Below, in pieces: positions 1 through 8,510 of a DNA stretch of 28,612 bases. A program made the translations under genes and the position numbers. Positions within the stretch are counted from its first letter, which is position 1. Each line of letters starts with the position of its first letter. Origin of the DNA: JBGPJM01 sp041485385 (lineage in GTDB: Bacteria; Planctomycetota; Phycisphaerae; Phycisphaerales; UBA1924); NCBI GenBank assembly GCA_041485385.1, contig JBGPJM010000035.1, positions 1 through 28,612 of the forward strand. Direction: 5' to 3'. Below the pieces are notes generated by a model, which made no database searches, was not told where the DNA came from, and saw only the letters and a program-made list of their open reading frames with translations.

Positions 1-1
1 C

Positions 2-460
2 CTGGCCATCAAGTACGCCCAGGCCCGCGACTTCCTCTACCTGGGCAGGGGCTACGGCTATCCGCTGGCCCTGGAGGGCGCCCTCAAGCTCAAGGAGATC
101 TCCTACGTTCACGCCGAGGGCTATCCGGCAGGCGAGATGAAGCACGGGCCCATCGCCCTCATCAACAACGGCATGCCCGTCGTCTTCATCGCCAACCGCG
201 GCGCCCAGTACGACAAGGTCATGTCCAACATCTCCGAGGTCCGCGCCCGCGGCGGCCACGTCATCGCCGTCGCCACCGAGGGCGACCACGAGATCGCCAA
301 ATGCGCCGAGGACGTCCTCTACGTCCCCGAGATCCCCGAGCCCCTCAGCCCCATGCTCACCGTCATCCCCCTCCAGCTCATGGCCTACTACGCCGCCGTC
401 ATGCGCGGCCACGACGTCGACAAGCCCCGCAACCTCGCCAAGAGCGTCACCGTCGAATAG
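2..460 (+). CDS. glmS: Glutamine--fructose-6-phosphate aminotransferase (isomerizing), C-terminal part
   Basis: This is the last 152 codons of GlmS; the gene begins before the window. GlmS makes glucosamine-6-phosphate from fructose-6-phosphate and glutamine, the first step toward UDP-GlcNAc. Visible here is the second SIS (sugar isomerase) domain, with the family blocks LGRG..YPLALEGALKLKEIS, HAEGYPAGEMKHGP and SNISEVRARGGH. The protein ends in LAKSVTVE, the conserved C-terminal tail that carries the active-site lysine of the isomerase domain. Only the C-terminus is visible, so the glutaminase domain cannot be checked. The frame is open from base 2 and stops with TAG. A hairpin-forming repeat starts 15 bases after the stop and may end transcription. 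The family call is firm. Confidence 0.96.
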   Translation: MAIKYAQARDFLYLGRGYGYPLALEGALKLKEISYVHAEGYPAGEMKHGPIALINNGMPVVFIANRGAQYDKVMSNISEVRARGGHVIAVATEGDHEIAKCAEDVLYVPEIPEPLSPMLTVIPLQLMAYYAAVMRGHDVDKPRNLAKSVTVE

Positions 461-474
461 TCCGATTGGCCAAA

Positions 475-548
475 GCGTGGGTGGCATGGGCACGCCGCAC
501 CGACCCCCCCCGCACTCGGCCGACCACCCTGGCTTGCCCGTGCCGTGC
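475..548. repeat. Interspersed palindromic repeat, copy 1 (GTGGGTGGCATGGGCA type)
   Basis: The stretch begins GCGTGGGTGGCATGGGCA and ends TTGCCCGTGCC, so its two ends can pair (GGCATGGGCA with TGCCCGTGCC). A second copy with the same ends and a similar middle is at 4048-4121. Both copies start a few tens of bases or less after a stop codon. It may act as a terminator or mRNA end stabiliser, but that is inference. Confidence 0.7.
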
Positions 549-594
549 CTCTCACCAGACCTTCCCGCTGCGTGTCCAGCGTTGCGCCGGGTGC

Positions 595-618
595 CGGGGC
601 AGTGCTCTGACTGCCCCG
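595..618. terminator. Stem-loop between convergent glmS and the reverse-strand membrane gene
   Basis: A perfect 9-bp stem (CGGGGCAGT pairing with ACTGCCCCG) closes a 6-base loop. It lies between the end of glmS and the end of the reverse-strand gene that stops at 665, so it could end transcription from both sides. There is no clear T-run, so the terminator role is inferred from position and stem. The rest of 461-664 shows no gene. Confidence 0.5.
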
Positions 619-664
619 ACCCAGCACACCATGTCGGAGGCCCTTCCGAGGTTGCCCGCTGCCC

Positions 665-1825
665 TCACTTGTAGTCCTCGAACAACACCTTCACCGCCGG
701 CATGGTGTTCGTCTCGTCGATTTCCTCAACGTCGCCGAACAACACACGACTCGCTTCCACATGCAGTGGTCCCGCTCCCAGTGCCTGCACCTTCCTCCGG
801 AACGCTTCCTCAAGACCAGGTGGCAATCCGTGCTCAACGCGCCGGAGTTCCTCATCCGACAGGTCGCAGAAGATCAACGGCTCGGACCGCTTGTATGGAA
901 GGAAACTCGATCCCGTCTGGACAGGAAACGCCGCGTAGATCTGCGCCTTCAACGCCCCGGGGTGTTTCTGCGCCGGCAAGGCCAGCACGAGCACCGCGCC
1001 GGTACTCGAATCCAGGGGCCGCACGGCCACCCGCGCGAACTACGTTGTGTACCGACCAGTCGACCCGACAAAGAAGATGTCGCCCGCCTCGCTCCTGACC
1101 TCACCAAAGGTCGCGAGGCTGCTCAACTCGGGCTGGACGTACGTCCTCCACAAGCCATACCTGCCCCCCAGATCCGCGCCGAGCGCAAGAAGCACAACCA
1201 CCCACCCGCGCCTCGACAGCAACGCGCACACGCTCGCTCCCAGCCGCGGCGTCTCCGACGCCGCGGGTTCGGCCCGCCCGCACTCCGGACATCGAGCCCC
1301 AGGTGGCAGCCCCACCAGGTCATAGGCGCACCGCCTGCAGAGCGTACCCGTCTGACACACGGAACGAACGACCGCGCCTCGAATGGCGCACCACGCCACG
1401 AGGAACACCGTAGCGCCGACCACGACCTGCAGGCCCCACACAAGCGCTAGGTCGGACAGCAGATGTTGTTGCGGCGAGCTGGAGCCCCTCTGAAAGCCGA
1501 TTTGGCAGTACTCGTGAATCGACGTGGCGATCAGGAACACGCCCCAAGCGGCCGCGCTCGCGCCGAGCACCGGCCAGAAGCGGTGAAACTTGACGATCAG
1601 CCAGCATGTCAACGCGATCGGAACTGCGAGCGAGAGCACGGCCAGCAACATGTCCAACACGAGCGAAACAGGGAACACGCGATGAACAACAAGATCAATC
1701 GGAATGTTCATCCACGGCGCAGCAAAGCCGCCGACGGCCGCGAGCACCACGATAGCCTTCAGCGTTGCGCGCGGAGGCGCCGCCGGGAGCACTCTCAGCA
1801 GCTTCAATCCCATCGCGGCCCTCAT
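665..1825 (-). pseudogene. Multi-pass membrane protein with zinc ribbon, interrupted by in-frame TAG
   Basis: Read from 1825 down to 665 this is one continuous frame of 387 codons broken only by a TAG at 1042-1040. The first 261 residues hold about four hydrophobic segments, then a cytoplasmic-type four-cysteine ribbon (LCRRCAYDLVGLPPGARCPECG, about residues 168-189), then another hydrophobic helix near residue 215. After the TAG the frame continues with FARVAVRPLDSSTGAVLV and ends LFEDYK, 121 protein-like codons followed by a stem-loop. The GTG at 1030 that could restart translation has no ribosome binding site. CAG to TAG would be a one-base change. It could be a recent nonsense mutation, a sequencing error, or two overlapping products. 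TAG is an ordinary stop elsewhere here (glmS, gpsA), so recoding is unlikely. The function of the family is unknown to me. The start may be 1825 or the internal ATG at 1813. Confidence 0.6.
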
Positions 1826-1876
1826 TGACCACCCACCAGCCTACCGAACGCGCCGACGTCGTCACCGTCTCCGCCT

Positions 1877-2071
1877 CTACGGCTTCAACCCCATCTCCCC
1901 AAAGAACCGCGAGATGTCAAACGCCAGCCTCACCGTCTTCCCGCCGCGCGCCACCTCCCCGGTCCTCTTCGTGCCCCTGCCAAAGTGCCGCGCACCGCGT
2001 CCGATTCTCCCCTACGCAGGTTCCGACCCGCCCCAGCACAAAATAGCCCCCACGCCGATCAGCCCACCCAA
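1877..2071 (-). pseudogene. Possible remnant of a small membrane protein, also with an internal TAG
   Basis: Reading down from a TTG at 2071, the frame gives a hydrophobic segment (GGLIGVGAILCWGGSEPA), a TAG at 2014-2012, then 44 more open codons that look protein-like (ARGGKTVRLAFDISRFF, ending GEMGLKP). No good start codon or ribosome binding site is visible and the upstream frame is not convincing. It may be a decayed small gene or a chance open frame in GC-rich DNA. I do not recognise a family. The rest of the 1826-2284 gap shows no other gene. Confidence 0.22.
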
Positions 2072-2284
2072 ATAGCCGGCCCGATGACGATCGAATCCCG
2101 CACATCCGCGACGTTTCTTGCCTCTGTTCCCAGGCCGCTCTCGCTCCAGCGGGCCTCCGTGCATCCCACGCCGCCGGTCTGACCCGCTCCCAGCCCCATA
2201 GGCCCGAATTTCGCGATGGAAATCCACCATCCCGAGGTACGATGTCCATCGCGGCGGCCCCAGCCACTCGCCCGGAGACAAACC

Positions 2285-3997
2285 ATGAACCCGATAACCC
2301 GATCGCCCCGTCGGCTTGCTGTGGCATTGTCCGCGATGATCCTGCTCGGCACGCCGGGGATCGCCGCGGCCATCACCCTCGTCTACGAAGGCTTCGCCTA
2401 CCCCCCCGGCGCCACCCTCCCCGGCCTCAACGGCGGCTCCGGCTGGTTCGCGCCGTGGACCGGCAGCGCCGCCATGGTCGCCACCACGCCCACCCTGCAG
2501 TACCCATTCGCCCTCCCGTCCACCGGCATCAAGATGCACAACCCGATCATCGGCGAGGCCTTCCGCCCCTTCGGCAACCCCCTCACCAACGTCGGCGACG
2601 AGCTCTGGATCAGTTTCATGGAGCTCAACGGCGTCGCCGGCGGCGGCGAGTTCGTCCGCTTCGAGCCGCAGGTCCCCGGCGGGCTCGACATCGTGGTCTA
2701 CCGCGACGGCGCCGGCAACTTCTTCATGACCCTCGGCCCCGGGGCGGCGCTCCCGCTGGGGCCCTCTCTCGGCGTCGGGCAGACCGATTTCATCGTCATC
2801 CACGCGCACCAGTTCGTCGGCCTCTCCACCGTGGATGTCTACCTCAACCCCACCGCCGCCTTCATACCCAACGCCACCACCGTCTCCGCCTCCTCGCTCT
2901 CGCTGCGCCAGTTCTACTTCCGCACCGACCCGGTCTCGGACATCGACGAGATCCGCGCGGGCACCACTCCCGGCGATGTCGCCGCCGGCTTCGCGCCGGG
3001 GAACAACGACTGCGCAAACGCCACCGACGTCTCCGCCGGCGGCACCTTCAACGGAACCCTCGCCAGCGCCACCAACGACGGCTCCGCCTCCTGCGGCTCC
3101 TCCTCCACCAACCCCGACGCCTGGTACTCCTACACCACCCCCGCAGGCTGCGGCGGCCTCCTCTCCGTCAACACCTGCGGCACCAACGACATGAGCGGCC
3201 AGGATACGGGCATGGACACCGTGCTCAGCATCCTCAGCGCCTGCGGCGGCACCGAGCTCGCCTGCAACGACGACTGGGGAACCGGCGGCAGCCCGCCCAC
3301 CGCCTGCCAGGGCATCGACACCGGCGTCCTCCGCGACTCCGCCGTGCAGGTCACCCTCTCCGGCGCCCAGACCGTCAAGATCCGCGTCTCCAAGTTCGGC
3401 GCCTCCATCTCCGGCCCCTACCTCCTGCACGTCTCCTTCAGCCCGGTGAACGACGCCTGCGCCGCCGCCACTGTCGTCGGCAACGGCGCGACCCCGGTGT
3501 GCAACATCGGCGCCACCCAGGACGGCGTCGTCACCGGCTGCCGCACGGGCTTCAGCGACGTCTGGTACGCCTACACCGCCACCTGCGGCGGCACCGTCAG
3601 GGTGAGCGTCTGCGACGCCAACTTCGATTCCGTCCTCTTCGCCTACTCCGTCGCCGCCTGCCCCGCGACCCAGACCCGCCAGGTCGCCTGCAACGACGAT
3701 TTCTGCGGCACCAGCGGGCTGGCGTCCCAGATCTCCTTCCCCGCCGCCGCCGGCAACCCGTTCCTGATCCGCTTCGCCAGCTTCTCCGGCACCCAGGGCA
3801 GCGCGACCATGAGCATCTCCTGCACCCTCTGCCCGTGCGACTGGAACCACACCGGCACGATCAACAGCCAGGACTTCTTCGACTTCCTCACCAGCTTCTT
3901 CGCCGGCAACGCCGACTTCAACATGAACGGCATCACCAACAGCCAGGACTTCTTCGACTTCCTCACCTGCTTCTTCAACCCGCCCCCCGGTTGCTGA
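2285..3997 (+). CDS. Exported protein with LamG-like region, two Cys-rich beta domains and C-terminal dockerin-like repeat
   Basis: A 570-residue secreted protein. ATG 2285 is chosen because GGAG lies 9 bases upstream and a clean signal peptide follows (NPITRSPRRLAVALSAMIL.. to GIAAA, about residues 1-29); an in-frame ATG at 2216 would bury it. Residues about 30-235 look like a concanavalin/LamG-type beta-sandwich (YEGFAYPPG, SGWFAPW, DELWISFMEL). Two similar Cys-rich beta domains follow, near 236-385 (GNNDCANATD..DAWYSYT..ACNDDW) and 386-515 (VNDACAAATV..DVWYAYT..ACNDDF); these resemble pre-peptidase-C-like domains. The tail (about 517-570) has two EF-hand-like dockerin motifs, DWNHTGTINSQDFFDFLT and DFNMNGITNSQDFFDFLT. 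The second has Asn where Asp is usual. It probably acts outside the cytoplasm in attachment or substrate binding; the substrate is unknown. No catalytic motif was seen. Confidence 0.85.
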   Translation: MNPITRSPRRLAVALSAMILLGTPGIAAAITLVYEGFAYPPGATLPGLNGGSGWFAPWTGSAAMVATTPTLQYPFALPSTGIKMHNPIIGEAFRPFGNPLTNVGDELWISFMELNGVAGGGEFVRFEPQVPGGLDIVVYRDGAGNFFMTLGPGAALPLGPSLGVGQTDFIVIHAHQFVGLSTVDVYLNPTAAFIPNATTVSASSLSLRQFYFRTDPVSDIDEIRAGTTPGDVAAGFAPGNNDCANATDVSAGGTFNGTLASATNDGSASCGSSSTNPDAWYSYTTPAGCGGLLSVNTCGTNDMSGQDTGMDTVLSILSACGGTELACNDDWGTGGSPPTACQGIDTGVLRDSAVQVTLSGAQTVKIRVSKFGASISGPYLLHVSFSPVNDACAAATVVGNGATPVCNIGATQDGVVTGCRTGFSDVWYAYTATCGGTVRVSVCDANFDSVLFAYSVAACPATQTRQVACNDDFCGTSGLASQISFPAAAGNPFLIRFASFSGTQGSATMSISCTLCPCDWNHTGTINSQDFFDFLTSFFAGNADFNMNGITNSQDFFDFLTCFFNPPPGC

Positions 3998-4047
3998 TCG
4001 GTCCCCCGCGCGCGTGGACGGCATGAGCAAGCCGCGCTGACAGAACT

Positions 4048-4121
4048 GCGTGGGTGGCATGGGCAAGCCGCACCAAACCTCCCGCATTCCGCCGGCCACC
4101 CCTCGGCGTGCCCGTGCTCGC
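4048..4121. repeat. Interspersed palindromic repeat, copy 2 (GTGGGTGGCATGGGCA type)
   Basis: Begins GCGTGGGTGGCATGGGCA and ends GCGTGCCCGTGC, matching the copy at 475-548 at both ends with a diverged middle. It starts 50 bases after the stop of the dockerin protein. A shorter related piece (GGCATGAGCAAGCCGCG) sits just upstream near 4019. Confidence 0.68.
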
Positions 4122-4239
4122 GCGAGCCTGCACTGACCAGGTTTGAAACTGGCTCGGCCACGAACCGCACAACTCCTCCGTAGCATGCGCCCGCCGCCGG
4201 ATCGCAGCATCCCGCGCCGCGCCAAGGAGATCACACCCG

Positions 4240-4473
4240 ATGGACGTTCTCACCGTTCTCCTGCAAGCCCAGCCTTCCACGGGGACCATCGTCTGGAACG
4301 GCGCCGTCCCCGGCTACGCCGTCGGCTGGGGCACGCTCGCGCTCATCAACGCCGGCCTCGCCCAGGGCAAGGGCCGCAGCGGCCTCGCCTGGTTCCTGGT
4401 CTCGATCCTCCTCGGCCCCATCGCCACCTTCCTCATCGACATCCTGCCGCGCGTCCCCGCTTCCCTGCCATGA
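4240..4473 (+). CDS. Small membrane protein, unknown function
   Basis: 77 residues with two hydrophobic segments (about 24-40 and 49-69) joined by a short basic loop (QGKGRSG). The order of features suggests a small two-pass inner-membrane protein with both ends on the same side. The start is supported by AAGGAG about 9 bases upstream of ATG. It lies between two exported dockerin proteins on the same strand and is followed by a stem-loop at 4493-4512, so it is probably its own short transcript. No family is recognised with confidence; the layout (GLAQGKGRSGLAWFLVSILLGPIATFLI) is common in small proteins said to sense or scaffold membranes, but that is not evidence of function. Confidence 0.72.
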   Translation: MDVLTVLLQAQPSTGTIVWNGAVPGYAVGWGTLALINAGLAQGKGRSGLAWFLVSILLGPIATFLIDILPRVPASLP

Positions 4474-4492
4474 TCCGTGGCATGACCCGTGG

Positions 4493-4512
4493 CATCGCCC
4501 TTCCGGGCGATG
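4493..4512. terminator. Stem-loop after the small membrane protein
   Basis: CATCGCCC pairs perfectly with GGGCGATG around a TTCC loop, 20 bases after the stop at 4473. There is no T-run. It probably ends the 4240-4473 transcript. Nothing else is seen up to the next gene at 4691. Confidence 0.55.
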
Positions 4513-4690
4513 AGGGGAGCGCACGGCCCGCCAGCGGCTGCCACCCCGCAGAGGCCGCGAACCAGTGCCGGGCCGGAGCCGGTTGACATCCGCGGCCACC
4601 GGTCTACCGTGCAATCGACCCATTCGGGTCATCGGGGCCCTCTCTGGCACCCCCGAAGCTGGTTCCCAAATCTTCGCTGAGGAGAATCGC

Positions 4691-7171
4691 ATGCCGTCAT
4701 CGACGTCCGCGCGATTGCGTCTGCTCATGTGCCTCGCCGTGGCGGCGATCAGCCGCACCGTCAGCGCGCAGGAATGCACCGAGCACTGGTCGGGCGAGTT
4801 CTCACGCAGCACCTTCGACGGCACCGTCTCCGCCGCGCTCGTGTTTGATGACGGCCGCGGCGGCGGCCCGCAGCTCTACCTCGCCGGCCGGTTCCTCAGC
4901 ACGCCCGACGGCACGCCCGCCGAGCGGGTGGCGCGCTGGGATGGCACCGCCTGGCACGCCCTCGGCGACGGCCTGGACGGCCCCGTCTCGGCGCTCTGCG
5001 TTCACGACGACGGGACAGGACCGGCCCTGTACGCGGCGGGCGTCTTCTTCAGTTCCGGAACGCACGCCGCACGCACCGTCGCCAGGTGGAACGGCAGCGA
5101 ATGGACCGGACTTGGCGCGGTCATCGGCGGATGGGCGACCGGCGTGGCCTCCTTCGATGACGGGAGCGGACCTTCTCTCTACGTGTCTGGGCAGCTCAGC
5201 ACGCCCGGCGGCCTGTTCATCAGGGGGATCGGACGCTGGGACGGAACCCGATGGTCCGAAGTCGGCGGCGGCCTGAATCTCGGCGGCGGCGCCGCGAGCG
5301 CCAGAGCCCTGGCGGTGTACGGCCAGGGACCCCAGCGCGCCCTGTACGTCGGCGGCCTCTTCAATCGCGCCGGCTCCGTCACCGCCAACAACGTCGCCCG
5401 CTGGGATGGCTCGGCCTGGTCCAACCTGGCCGGCGGCGTCCCCGCCGCGGGCATCAGCACACTCCGCGGCGTCTACACAATAAGCGCCGCCGCCGTGAAC
5501 GGCGCCGAAAGGCTCGTCGTCGGCGGCACGTTCGAGTTCGCCGGCGGGCAGGCCGCCAACAACATCGCCGCGTGGGACGGCGCGGCCTGGACGACGCTCG
5601 GCGGTGGGCTGATTGGCCCGGCGACAGCCATCGGCGTCGTGAAAACGATGCAACCCTTTGACGACGGAACGGGCGGGAGCATCTACGTCGGCGGCAGCTT
5701 CACGGAAACGCCCGACGGCCGGCCCGTCAGGGCGATCGCGCGATGGGACGGCTCGCAGTGGCTCGAGGTCGGCGATGGATGGCCGGCCCCCATCTCTCTC
5801 CTGGCCCGCTTCGACGCGGGCCTCGGGCCCCGGCTCTTCCTGCTGGCCGGCAGTATGTTCCTGCAATGGGACGGCCTGGCCTTCACCGCGCCGGGAAGCG
5901 GAATGAACCATTGGGTCAACGCTCTCATCGAATCGGATTTTGACGGCACGCCCGCGATCTACGCCGGAGGCTGGTTCTCTGTGGCAGGATCTGTGCAGGT
6001 CCACGGTGCGGCGCGCTGGGACGGCACAGCGTGGTCCCCCTTGGGCGAGGGGATCGCCGACGGCTTCCTGATCGATGACTTCGCCGACTTCGACGATGGC
6101 TCCGGCCGCGCCCTCTACGCCGCGGGTGACTTCACGGTGGCCGGTGGCCAGGTCGTCAACGGCGTCGCGCGCTGGGACGGCCACACCTGGTCGCCCGTCG
6201 GCGCGGGGTTCACGCTGCCGGATAGGATCGGCTACCGGATGAACGTCTCCGACCTCGCGGTGTACGACGATGGCGCCGGACCCCACCTCTACGCGTCCGG
6301 CTCCTTCGATCACTCGGGCACCACCGTCGTCAACGGGATCGCGCAATGGAGGGACGGGGCGTGGGTACCGCTCGGGAGCGGCCTTGAATATCGACCCGGA
6401 AAAGGCGCGCGCGGGCTGAGCATGGCCGTCTTCGACGACGGCACGGGTTCCCCAAGCCTCTTCGTCGGCGGCCAGTTCCACATCGCCGGCGGCCAGCCGG
6501 CCGAGCTCGTGGCACGATGGAACGGCCAGCAGTGGTCCCCCGTCGGCTCGCCATCCGGAAACTCCGTTCGCTCGCTCGCCGTGTACGACGACGGTGGACC
6601 GGCCGGCGCCCGGCTCTATGCCGGCGGCGATTTCTACCTGATGGACGGCCACGAGACCAACAACGGCCTCGCGGCCTGGGACGGCGCCCATTGGACCGCC
6701 CTCCCGACGCGCCCCGCTGGCAGCTCCTGGGCCGCCGCCGGCCCGCTCTTGGCCTGCGACGATGGCGGCGGCCCCGCCCTCTTCATCGGGAATCTCCGGC
6801 GCTCCATTGGCGGCCACGACACCGCCGACATCGCCCGATGGGACGGCGTCGCGTTCTCCTCGCTCGGCACGGGCGTCGGCGACCAGGGCGCCCTGGCGCT
6901 CGCGCCATCCGAGCACTTCGGCGGGCGATCGCTCCTCGCAGGCGGCCAGTTCAACTCCGCCGGCGGCATCCCCTGCGGCTTCCTCTCCAGGTGGACAGCC
7001 TGCCCGTCCTGCCCGGCCGATTGGAACCGCGACGGAACCGTCGACAGCGCCGACTTCTTCGCGATGCTCACGCAGTTCTTCGCCGGCAACGCCGACTTCA
7101 ACCACTCCGGCGCAACCAACTCCCAGGACTTCTTCGACTTCCTCACCGCCTACTTCGCCGGCTGTCCGTGA
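4691..7171 (+). CDS. Exported repeat protein (about 13 WDG repeats) with C-terminal dockerin-like tail
   Basis: 826 residues. ATG 4691 has GAGGAG about 7 bases upstream and is followed by a signal peptide ending RTVSAQ (about residues 1-27). The body is about thirteen imperfect repeats of roughly 50-60 residues, each containing ARWDGTAWxxLGxG followed by a strand such as LAVYDDGxGPxLYAGGxF. Such blades suggest one or two beta-propellers, as in Kelch-like or similar secreted proteins. The last ~55 residues form a dockerin-like pair: DWNRDGTVDSADFFAMLT and DFNHSGATNSQDFFDFLT, ending AGCP. It shares the tail with the neighbour at 2285-3997, which suggests the same export or anchoring route. No enzyme motif was seen. 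The role is probably surface display or binding; this is inference. Confidence 0.85.
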   Translation: MPSSTSARLRLLMCLAVAAISRTVSAQECTEHWSGEFSRSTFDGTVSAALVFDDGRGGGPQLYLAGRFLSTPDGTPAERVARWDGTAWHALGDGLDGPVSALCVHDDGTGPALYAAGVFFSSGTHAARTVARWNGSEWTGLGAVIGGWATGVASFDDGSGPSLYVSGQLSTPGGLFIRGIGRWDGTRWSEVGGGLNLGGGAASARALAVYGQGPQRALYVGGLFNRAGSVTANNVARWDGSAWSNLAGGVPAAGISTLRGVYTISAAAVNGAERLVVGGTFEFAGGQAANNIAAWDGAAWTTLGGGLIGPATAIGVVKTMQPFDDGTGGSIYVGGSFTETPDGRPVRAIARWDGSQWLEVGDGWPAPISLLARFDAGLGPRLFLLAGSMFLQWDGLAFTAPGSGMNHWVNALIESDFDGTPAIYAGGWFSVAGSVQVHGAARWDGTAWSPLGEGIADGFLIDDFADFDDGSGRALYAAGDFTVAGGQVVNGVARWDGHTWSPVGAGFTLPDRIGYRMNVSDLAVYDDGAGPHLYASGSFDHSGTTVVNGIAQWRDGAWVPLGSGLEYRPGKGARGLSMAVFDDGTGSPSLFVGGQFHIAGGQPAELVARWNGQQWSPVGSPSGNSVRSLAVYDDGGPAGARLYAGGDFYLMDGHETNNGLAAWDGAHWTALPTRPAGSSWAAAGPLLACDDGGGPALFIGNLRRSIGGHDTADIARWDGVAFSSLGTGVGDQGALALAPSEHFGGRSLLAGGQFNSAGGIPCGFLSRWTACPSCPADWNRDGTVDSADFFAMLTQFFAGNADFNHSGATNSQDFFDFLTAYFAGCP

Positions 7172-7507
7172 TCTGACACCCCGAAGGGGTCGAGGGCGAG
7201 TAGCCACGGGCGCAACGACGCCGTCCGCGCCGTCGTGGAGCCCGTGGTAAGCGATCCCTCCTTCCCTACTTCACCCGAAGGGGGTCGAGGCTCCCTCCGT
7301 CCGTCCGCGTTCCACCCACCACGGCGAATGAACGAACCGTCGCCATCCCCGCGTCCTCCCGCCTCGCCCTGGGGTTGGAGGTGCCGGAGGGGCTTCCCCT
7401 TGGGGGGGCCTCTGGCATCAGCGTCCCAATTGCTGGGACCCTCCGCAACAAACCCCGCACTCCGGGCACACACGCCCCCTCAGCCCCATCGTTCACCGCC
7501 CGCAAAC
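7172..7507. other. Gene-free stretch with short repeats
   Basis: No convincing gene. It opens with two related pieces, CCCCGAAGGGGTCGAGG (7179) and CCCGAAGGGGGTCGAGG (about 7273). It contains a pairing block (GCCACGGGC with GCCCGTGG, about 7203-7247). Bases 7347-7390 are identical to 8677-8720. Confidence 0.55.
7347..7390. repeat. Partial third copy of the 200-bp repeat (identical 44 bp)
   Basis: These 44 bases are identical to 8677-8720, the distal end of the repeat copy at 8523-8719. After the match both copies continue with a related GGCTTCCCCTT..CCTCTGG segment. Confidence 0.8.
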
Positions 7508-7513
7508 TCCCCC

Positions 7514-7613
7514 AGGCCCTTCAAGGGGCCTTTCCCGCGCCAGCGGGGTTTAGGCCAGCCCTTCAGGGCTGGTCAGAGAGCTGCGTCGAATCTTCAGCCC
7601 GTTTCAACGGGCT
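7514..7613. repeat. Cluster of four different REP-like hairpins
   Basis: Four short palindromes follow each other: AGGCCC/GGGGCCT (7514-7531), CCCGC/GCGGG (7534-7547), CCAGCCCT-TC-AGGGCTGG (7555-7572) and AGCCCGTT-TC-AACGGGCT (7596-7613). The last two have perfect 8-bp stems with a TC loop. They resemble repetitive extragenic palindromes spread by RAYT-type transposases, but no such gene is in the window. Confidence 0.7.
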
Positions 7614-7707
7614 TCCCCGACCCTTCAGGCTCCGCCCCCGCGCCGCGGGCGCGGCCGCGCGTCCGACCCGCCGCGGAACACCGGCGCTTCTCTTCGCCCG
7701 CCTCGGG

Positions 7708-7915
7708 CGCACGAACGTTGCCGGGGGTGCAACCCCCGGTTCATGCCGCCTTTCACCTCCCAGGGCGGACATCCGACAACCTTCACACCCCACGCCCCCA
7801 ACCGCCCGCAGAGGTCGCGCACCGGCGCACGCCAGCTCCCTCATCGCCTGGTCCTCACCTCTCCTCCCCGCGTACCCCCTCCCCGCGTCCTCCCCCGGGG
7901 ATTGGAGGTGCCGGA
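7708..7915. repeat. Direct repeat of about 200 bp, left copy
   Basis: Aligns without gaps to 8523 onward at a constant offset of 815 bases up to about 7850, with roughly nine of ten bases equal by eye, then continues with a small length difference to GGAGGTGCCGGA. It contains the hairpin CCGGGGGT-GCA-ACCCCCGG (7721-7739). The two copies bracket the gene at 7954-8505. Confidence 0.82.
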
Positions 7916-7953
7916 ACAACCGCATCCCATGGCGGCCACAAGCGCCGCCCTCC

Positions 7954-8505
7954 TCAACTCTCAACCCCACCAACCCTCCGCCGCTTCCACCACTGCACCC
8001 ACACGACCAGCAGCAACACCCCCACCACCGTTCCAAACAACCCGCCCATCGCCCACGCCCCCCCGCGAACCCCCGGCGTCTTCGCCAGCACCGACAAGCC
8101 CGGGTCCGCCGGGTCGTACCACACCGTCACGTTCCCCGCCGCGGCCCACCGTTTCGCGTAGTCCTGCGCCTGCCCAAGCAGCCTGAAGCTCGGCCCGCTC
8201 ACCTGCACGCGCGAGCCCGTGTACTCCATCCCCTTCACCGTGTACCGGTACCACACCACCGGCACGAACGACCCCGGCTCGAAGTGCATCGCGCTGACGG
8301 TCATGACATCCGTCCCCGTCACCACGCCCGGCGTCGCCACGTACAACCCCAGCCGCGACGAGTCCGGCGTGCTCATCCGCGCGACAAGCACGGCAAACGC
8401 CGGAATCCCCAGCAGCACCACCGTCACCACCAGCATCCCCCACAGCGGCATCCGCCGGCGAGGGGCAGTCACGGATGCGCCTTCCACTGGTTGCGCCGAG
8501 GCCAT
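7954..8505 (-). CDS. DUF3592-type membrane protein
   Basis: 183 residues with one hydrophobic helix near the N-terminus (about 20-42, MPLWGMLVVTVVLLGIPAFA) and one near the C-terminus (about 150-172). Between them is an extracytoplasmic beta-rich part with the DUF3592 hallmarks: WYRYTVKGMEYTGSRV and, before the second helix, VTVWYDPADPGLSVL. The function of this family is not known. ATG 8505 is chosen because the protein then starts cleanly before the first helix and because a TACACT box ends 5 bases upstream, which fits leaderless transcription; longer readings run into the repeat. The gene stands alone, flanked by direct repeats at 7708 and 8523, and may have been duplicated or moved with them. 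Confidence 0.78.
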   Translation of the reverse strand: MASAQPVEGASVTAPRRRMPLWGMLVVTVVLLGIPAFAVLVARMSTPDSSRLGLYVATPGVVTGTDVMTVSAMHFEPGSFVPVVWYRYTVKGMEYTGSRVQVSGPSFRLLGQAQDYAKRWAAAGNVTVWYDPADPGLSVLAKTPGVRGGAWAMGGLFGTVVGVLLLVVWVQWWKRRRVGGVES

Positions 8506-8510
8506 GGCTG

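Noticed and set aside
1040..2014. Reassignment of TAG to an amino acid
   Set aside because: glmS and gpsA end with TAG right after their conserved C-termini, so TAG is a normal stop here.
2012..4234. Long reverse-strand open frame opposite the first dockerin protein
   Set aside because: It is antisense to a gene with signal peptide, domains and ribosome binding site; its translation is repetitive Val/Ala/Gly/Glu without domains, as expected in GC-rich DNA.
4802..7207. Long reverse-strand open frame opposite the WDG-repeat protein
   Set aside because: Same reason: antisense shadow, low-complexity composition and no start signal.
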